A DNA stretch of 34,015 bases from Hamiltosporidium magnivora (taxonomy: Eukaryota > Microsporidia > Dubosqiidae). The stretch lies in NCBI GenBank assembly GCA_004325065.1, contig PITI01000022.1, forward strand, positions 1 through 34,015. The letters are read 5' to 3'. The notes under the pieces are model-generated. The model saw only the letters and a list, made by a program, of their open reading frames with translations, searched no databases and had not been told where the DNA came from. A program made the position numbers and the translations under genes. Position 1 is the first letter of the stretch. The number at the start of each line of letters is the position of its first letter. Below, one piece after another: positions 30,202 through 34,015 of this stretch.

Positions 30202-32544
30202 ATGCCACTTTCAAAAAAAGAAATACTAACCTATCTCACACCACTCCCAAAAAACCTCACAAAACCCCAAAAACCCCTCTTTTACGGCACAGCCGGCTAC
30301 AGAGCACACGCATCACTCCTTCCACCCATAGTATCACGCTGCGCCTTAATAGCATACCTCCGTTCCACAACATTTGCCGGCAAAAACATCGGTATAATGC
30401 TTACCGCCTCACACAACCCCGAAGACCAAAACGGAATAAAATTTATCGACCATAACGGCGACATGTTCGACGAAACATGGGAAAAACTATGTGACGAAAT
30501 CGTTAACAGCGAAGATAAAGACTTTTATACCGTTATTAACCGCGCACACCGTAAATACGGAAACATGCGCGATATTGGCGACGGCCCCCGTGCCTCCCTT
30601 ATCCTCGGCCACGACACCCGCCCCTCACACACTACACTCATACAGAATATATATGATACTTTAGAATCTTTTAATATACAGATTACTAATTATCAACTAA
30701 CTACCACCCCCGAATTACATTTTCTTGTCAGAAACTCTAATCTTCTCTCCACCCTACCACCAAAAAACTCATACCTCGACCACCTCACCAACCTCTACAC
30801 CCAACTCAAACAAGTACTAAACGATAGGGATAATAAAAGTGATGGAAATAGGGATGGAGATAGAGATAATATAATAGATAGCGATAATGTAAAAGATAAG
30901 GATAATAAATTAGATAAGGATAATAAATTAGATAGAGATAATAAATGTGATAGTATAGATAAGAACAGTATTATAGATAAGAACAGTATTATAGATAAGA
31001 ACAGTATTATAGATAAGAACAGTATTATAGATAAGAACAGTATTATAGAAGAAGAAGTAAACAACCCTAATACCACCCCTCTTACTACTTATGTTGATAC
31101 CTCTAATGGTGTTATAGAATATAAACTATTATACTTAAAAAATAAAATACCGTTAAATTACCATATAATAAATAAAAAAGGACCTTTAAATTATAAATGT
31201 GGTTCTGATTATATTAAAACATATAATTTACCACCTTTTAATATTAATACATGTATATATGATATAGATCTATGTGCATCCTTTGATGGTGATGCAGACC
31301 GTATAGTGTATTTCTACAGTAGTAATAGGGGGGGAGAGGGTAGTAGGGATGGTAGTAGTAATAGGGATAATAATAGTAATACTAATATAAGTAATAATAA
31401 TACTAATATAAATACTAATAAGGATAAGGATAATATAAGTAATAATAAAGATAATATAAGTAATAATAAGAATAATACTAATATAAATAATATATCAGTC
31501 ATTGATGGTGATAGTCTTGCTGTTCTTCTTATTACTTATATATATACACTTATTAATAATACAGATATAACATGTGGTATAATACTTACTTATTATTCTA
31601 ATACTTCATTATTAGACTTTTTATATAATAAAGGATATAAAGTAAGTATTGTTAATACAGGTGTTAAGAATTTAGTAAAAGCAGCACGGTTATATGATAT
31701 TGGTATATATTTTGAGAGTAACGGACATGGAAGTGTAATATTTAGTGAGAGAGTAAGGGGTATGATAGGTAGTGGTGGGGGTATAGTTGGTGGTAGTGTG
31801 GGTAGTAGGTTGGATAGTGTGGGTAGTAGGTTGGATGGTATAGATAGTAATACTTCATTGGTAGATAGTTCAGAGGTAAGAGGTAATAAGGGTTCAGAGG
31901 TAAATACCTTAATAAGTAACACCCCTCTAAATAATACCCCTCCAAACAACCAACATAGTAATAACACTATTCTTAATATCTTGTCTCTCTTCTTTGATCC
32001 TTGTATCGGTGATGCTTTAAGTAACTTTCTTATTATAAATTTACTTTTTAAAAAAGAAGATTTTTATAAATTAAACTCTTTATATTTAAAATATCCTAAT
32101 AGGTTAATATGTATACCAGTTAAGAATAAGTCAGTATTAAAGGTAGGGATAAGTAGTGGTATTGGGGATGGTAATAGGGATAGTAGTAGGGATAGATTGG
32201 ATAGTAGGTTAGATAGTAGTAGGGATAGAAGTAATACTAACAGAATAGATAGTAGTAGACTAGATAGTAGGTTAGATAGTAATAGATTAGATAGTAGGTT
32301 AGATACTAACAAACTATCTTCTAATGTTCTTGAACCTGTTGAGTTGAAGAGAAGAGTAGAACAAATATGTTTACAGAAAGAAGTAATAAGAGTATATATA
32401 AGACCTAGTGGTACTGAGGAATGTATACGTGTGTATGTAGAGTGTAGAAGTGTAGAGGAGTGTGATAAGATAGTGTTATGTGTAGCACAGGATGTTTATG
32501 ACTTGTGTGGTGGAATAGGACCGCACCCTGAGATAGTGTATTAG
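30202..32544 (+). CDS. AGM1: Phosphoacetylglucosamine mutase with low-complexity insertions
   Basis: Converts GlcNAc-6-phosphate to GlcNAc-1-phosphate (EC 5.4.2.3) in the cytosolic UDP-GlcNAc pathway, which feeds chitin and glycan synthesis. All alpha-D-phosphohexomutase hallmarks are present: FYGTAGYR (27-34), the phosphoserine loop TASHNP (68-73, Ser70), the Mg loop DGDADR (362-367), the sugar-binding loop FESNGHG (504-510; usually FEANGHG) and the phosphate-binding RPSGTE (734-739). FYGTAGYR and FESNGHG point to AGM1/PGM3 rather than phosphoglucomutase. At 780 residues it is about 240 longer than usual (about 540). The excess is four D/N/S/R-rich insertions at about 207-289, 373-430, 520-588 and 650-708, all between conserved blocks, so the core is intact. 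The ATG is close to the first conserved region and preceded by ACCCTTAAAA. Strand composition changes along the gene: C-rich 5', G-rich 3'. No intron is needed. The - strand ORFs inside it are shadows. Confidence 0.95.
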   Translation: MPLSKKEILTYLTPLPKNLTKPQKPLFYGTAGYRAHASLLPPIVSRCALIAYLRSTTFAGKNIGIMLTASHNPEDQNGIKFIDHNGDMFDETWEKLCDEIVNSEDKDFYTVINRAHRKYGNMRDIGDGPRASLILGHDTRPSHTTLIQNIYDTLESFNIQITNYQLTTTPELHFLVRNSNLLSTLPPKNSYLDHLTNLYTQLKQVLNDRDNKSDGNRDGDRDNIIDSDNVKDKDNKLDKDNKLDRDNKCDSIDKNSIIDKNSIIDKNSIIDKNSIIDKNSIIEEEVNNPNTTPLTTYVDTSNGVIEYKLLYLKNKIPLNYHIINKKGPLNYKCGSDYIKTYNLPPFNINTCIYDIDLCASFDGDADRIVYFYSSNRGGEGSRDGSSNRDNNSNTNISNNNTNINTNKDKDNISNNKDNISNNKNNTNINNISVIDGDSLAVLLITYIYTLINNTDITCGIILTYYSNTSLLDFLYNKGYKVSIVNTGVKNLVKAARLYDIGIYFESNGHGSVIFSERVRGMIGSGGGIVGGSVGSRLDSVGSRLDGIDSNTSLVDSSEVRGNKGSEVNTLISNTPLNNTPPNNQHSNNTILNILSLFFDPCIGDALSNFLIINLLFKKEDFYKLNSLYLKYPNRLICIPVKNKSVLKVGISSGIGDGNRDSSRDRLDSRLDSSRDRSNTNRIDSSRLDSRLDSNRLDSRLDTNKLSSNVLEPVELKRRVEQICLQKEVIRVYIRPSGTEECIRVYVECRSVEECDKIVLCVAQDVYDLCGGIGPHPEIVY
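30820..31068 (+). repeat. In-frame simple-sequence insertion 1 in AGM1
   Basis: Encodes residues about 207-289, nearly all D, N, K, R, S and I. Contains imperfect 18-mers (GATAAGGATAATAAATTA type, 30895-30957) and then five identical copies of GATAAGAACAGTATTATA at 30958-31047 (hexapeptide DKNSII). The period of 18 keeps the frame. Identical copies imply recent expansion. Confidence 0.9.
31318..31491 (+). repeat. In-frame simple-sequence insertion 2 in AGM1
   Basis: Encodes residues about 373-430, mainly N, S, D, I, T and K, directly after the DGDADR metal loop (DGDADRIVYFYSS). Built from AGTAATAATAAG and GATAATAT-like units. Begins with a G-rich AATAGGGGGGGAGAGGGTAG segment. Confidence 0.85.
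31759..31965 (+). repeat. In-frame simple-sequence insertion 3 in AGM1
   Basis: Encodes residues about 520-588, G/S/V/L/D/N-rich. Includes a near-perfect duplication of GTGGGTAGTAGGTTGGAT at 31798-31815 and 31819-31836. Lies between the FESNGHG loop and the next conserved helix (DPCIGDALSNFLIINLLF). Confidence 0.8.
32149..32325 (+). repeat. In-frame simple-sequence insertion 4 in AGM1
   Basis: Encodes residues about 650-708, dominated by repeated R-L-D-S units (AGATTGGATAGT, AGGTTAGATAGT) and S-S-R-D units. Lies just before the C-terminal phosphate-binding domain with RPSGTE. Confidence 0.85.
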
Positions 32545-32546
32545 GT

Positions 32547-32625
32547 AGTAGGGTAAGTAGGGTTAGTATCTTAGTATCTTAGTAGGGTTAGTATCTTAGT
32601 ATGCGTAGTAGGGTTAGTAGTATTA
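32547..32625 (+). repeat. Imperfect GTAGGGTTAGTATCTTA repeats after AGM1
   Basis: AGTAGGGTTAGTATCTTAGTA occurs twice in near-succession with partial copies (GTAGGGTAAGTAGGGTTAGT, GTAGTAGGGTTAGTAG). GGGTTAG is telomere-like in sequence, but the array is too irregular and internal to be called telomeric. G-rich and C-poor on +. Confidence 0.7.
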
Positions 32626-32684
32626 AAGATAGGGAATAAGAGTAGTGTTAGTACTATATCTATTATATTTTAAGATATCTATTG

Positions 32685-32752
32685 GTATATAAGAATGTGA
32701 AGTATATAGGAATATGACGTATATAGGAATGTGAAGTATATAGGAATATGAA
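32685..32752 (+). repeat. 17-bp tandem repeat, four copies
   Basis: Four abutting 17-mers of GTATATAGGAATRTGAM: 32685-32701, 32702-32718, 32719-32735 and 32736-32752, with only one to three changes each. Alternate copies share GTGAA or ATGAA/C, suggesting expansion of a 34-bp double unit. Confidence 0.9.
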
Positions 32753-32793
32753 GTATTAAATTGTTTGTAATTATTTATTTATTATATGTTAAG

Positions 32794-32925
32794 ATATATA
32801 TTACTATATGTTAATAAAAAGTATCTTTATATATTACTATTAGTTATAAAGTATACTTTATATATTACTATATGTTAATAAAAAGTACTTTATATATTAC
32901 TATATGTTATAAGGTGTTAAATAAG
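32794..32925 (+). repeat. AT-rich tandem repeat, unit about 32 bp
   Basis: ATATTACTATATGTTA-like strings start at 32798, 32831, 32862 and 32894 (spacing 33, 31, 32), followed by ATAAAAAGTAyTTT or a variant. Similar TACTTTAATA and AGTATACyTT words continue loosely to about 33220. Confidence 0.75.
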
Positions 32926-33225
32926 AAGTATCTTTATAAGATATACCTTATGTTTAATAACTCTTATAAGTACTAATAAATAATACTTTAATAAAATTAC
33001 ATATAAATTTCAATGTAATACTATAAATACTAATAATTAAGAGATACTTTAGTAAGAAGTATATTTAAAAGTAGGTTTATGAATACTTAATACTTTAATA
33101 ATATTAAATAGTATACCTCTTAATAAGAAGTGGATAAATAGGAAGTAGATATAATACTATACTAACCCTTTTTAATAAAACATAATTAATAATAGATACT
33201 TTAATAATACAAGATACTTTAATAG
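32926..33225. other. Gene-free AT-rich spacer of degenerate repeat words
   Basis: Made of recurring AATACTTTAATA, AGAAGTATMTTTA and AAGATAC words without a clean period; no ORF or RNA gene. Confidence 0.5.
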
Positions 33226-33318
33226 ATACTAGTAATTAAAGTATGGCTTATATATTACCCTCTAACTAATAAATACTAGTAATTAAAGTATAACTTATAT
33301 ACCCTTTAACTAATAATT
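33226..33318 (+). repeat. 47-bp direct repeat abutting the LTR
   Basis: ATACTAGTAATTAAAGTAT begins at 33226 and 33273. Both copies continue with GGCTTATATA or AACTTATATA, then CCCTyTAACTAATAA. The second copy ends exactly where the LTR begins (33319), so the element may have inserted at or inside this repeat. Confidence 0.8.
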
Positions 33319-33530
33319 GTCACGGGCTAATAAACCCCCCCATGTCCAATAGAACCCCCGTTATTTCTAATGATTTATAGAACCCCCGTTATTTTCCTAT
33401 ATTTTATCTAAGGGCCATATATTTGAAAAAAGGAAGTGATTTATCACTAAATTTAATAGGGGGTTCTCTTAAAAAAATGCTTATATAGTTTTTAACTAGA
33501 ATTTCTTGGCAAAAAAAATATTTCATGTTT
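33319..33530 (-). repeat. Ty3/gypsy 3' LTR
   Basis: Read on the - strand it follows the pol stop by about 80 bases and ends ...GCCCGTGACA at 33319, a CA end as LTRs have. It contains two AATAACGGGGGTTCTAT blocks, then CTATTGGACATGGGGGGG. A TATA box candidate (TATATAAGC on -, 33479-33487) sits upstream of them, as expected in U3. The outer boundary near 33530 is a guess. Much of it matches the relic at 1597-1789 in the opposite orientation. No target-site duplication can be checked because the other end of the element is outside the window. Confidence 0.75.
33479..33487 (-). promoter_or_regulatory. Candidate TATA box in LTR U3
   Basis: TATATAAGC on the - strand, inside the LTR about 160 bases from its CA end. 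Position fits a U3 promoter. The degraded left LTR has TTTTAAACTATACC at the matching place. Confidence 0.35.
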
Positions 33531-33608
33531 TGCTAGAATAAAAATAAAACTTTAATGATAATAATTAAATAATAAAAAATGTCTATAATAATTGCAAAGT
33601 AAATTAAA

Positions 33609-33770
33609 TTAAATACGTTTTAATACGCCTCTTAAAACCGTTCTTGTGCCACCATCATTGTTTTTTACTTCAATAATGTTGTTCATCAAAATACCGGTAA
33701 CTGTAATAAAAACCGAATTATCGTAAAAAGAGTCAAAAGGCACTCTTTTAGTTTTAATATTCATATCGAA
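33609..33770 (-). pseudogene. Ty3/gypsy integrase extreme C-terminus, shifted frame
   Basis: On the - strand a frame reads DMNIKTKRVPFDSFYDNS and continues as FITVTGILMNNIIEVKNN to a C-terminus LRGVLKRI with TAA at 33609-33611. It is the homologue of the FFYHNSVLHY tail at 1.4 kb. It is reached from the upstream frame by a +1 shift in the run of eight A (- strand) at 33774-33781, which gives VLIKKHFDMNIKTKR. Without the shift the protein stops 50 codons early. The length and conservation of this tail in the old copy show it is part of the normal protein. Confidence 0.7.
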
Positions 33771-34014
33771 GTGTTTTTTTTATCAAAACTTGATTTCCAA
33801 TAGACAAATCTTTCTTGAGTCTATTCGAATTATTGCTTTCTATAATTCTTTCTCTATAGTTTTTAAAATGCTTAGCCCCATTCGAACGAATCTTACTATC
33901 GATTTCGCGATCATCAGCTATTATAGTGGTTGTGGTAGTCACCGTTTCAGTAAATTCTTCATGTACATCCGAGGCGATTTCCAAGATCCATTGTGTATCC
34001 GCTGCATTTTCTTC
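33754..34014 (-). CDS. Ty3/gypsy polyprotein, integrase C-terminal part (partial)
   Basis: An open frame running in from beyond the window's right edge on the - strand. Residues visible begin EENAADTQWILEIASDVHEE, with a Thr run (TVTTTTT) and then RNG-like linker, FKNYRERIIES, and the C-terminal SIGNQVLIKK motif typical of chromoviral and other Ty3/gypsy integrases (L-x-GD-x-VLIK; here GN). It stops at 33754-33756 because of a frame break in an A run. No ATG is required, since the frame is open at the edge (the apparent start near 33984 is a TTG). Much better preserved than the copy at 0.3-1.5 kb. Inserts cDNA into the host genome. Confidence 0.75.
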   Translation of the reverse strand, partial: EENAADTQWILEIASDVHEEFTETVTTTTTIIADDREIDSKIRSNGAKHFKNYRERIIESNNSNRLKKDLSIGNQVLIKKTLRYEY

Positions 34015-34015
34015 G

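Noticed and set aside
30795..32312. Several - strand ORFs of 62-124 codons inside AGM1
   Set aside because: They are antisense shadows of the in-frame repeats (strings of L, S and I) and overlap a strongly supported gene.

Overview
This is a very AT-rich, gene-poor eukaryotic window with only a few convincing genes. The strongest is a UDP-GlcNAc pathway enzyme (phosphoacetylglucosamine mutase, AGM1/PGM3) whose core is swollen by simple-sequence insertions. The rest is a multi-copy family of leucine/isoleucine-rich repeat-like proteins, decayed Ty3/gypsy elements, a decayed LINE and long stretches of A/T-rich DNA. There are no obvious introns, tRNAs, rRNAs or CRISPR arrays. This combination best suits a microsporidian or similar intracellular parasite with a TE-inflated, AT-rich genome. 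That assignment is an inference; only AGM1 is a conserved gene from which taxonomy could be tested.

Layout, left to right. 1-1.8 kb: 3' end of a degraded Ty3/gypsy pol plus LTR, + strand. 3.5-3.9 kb: a broken small gene with a hydrophobic N-terminus. About 4.0-4.2 kb: a possible zinc-ribbon transposase relic on the - strand. 5.9-8.0 kb: LRR-like pseudogene (copy A). 10.2-11.1 kb: RT and RNase H relics of another Ty3/gypsy pol on the - strand, with more decayed - strand coding DNA at 13.0-13.9 kb. 15.2-17.6 kb: the best-preserved LRR-like gene (copy B), split into three successive frames. 18.1-18.5 kb: an unrecognised ORF with one internal stop. 18.9-22.2 kb: a decayed non-LTR retrotransposon with endonuclease, reverse transcriptase and C-terminal motifs. 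22.4-25.2 kb: LRR-like pseudogene (copy C). 26.0-27.5 kb: unrecognised decayed coding DNA. 27.5-28.0 kb: a 245-bp direct repeat. 28.0-28.5 kb: an intact hypothetical gene on the - strand. 28.7-28.9 kb: a 54-bp tandem repeat. 29.9-33.3 kb: AGM1 flanked by minisatellites. 33.3 kb to the end: a second, much fresher copy of the same Ty3/gypsy LTR and integrase end, - strand.

The two Ty3/gypsy ends are homologous and face each other, so 1.79-33.3 kb lies between two inverted LTRs. The window also mixes ages: most of 1-29.5 kb reads as dead genes and elements, while 29.9-34.0 kb (AGM1, perfect minisatellites, young element) looks recent or maintained. AGM1 would feed GlcNAc-1-phosphate to UDP-GlcNAc synthesis and chitin (spore wall in microsporidia). 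No other gene here is visibly part of that pathway.
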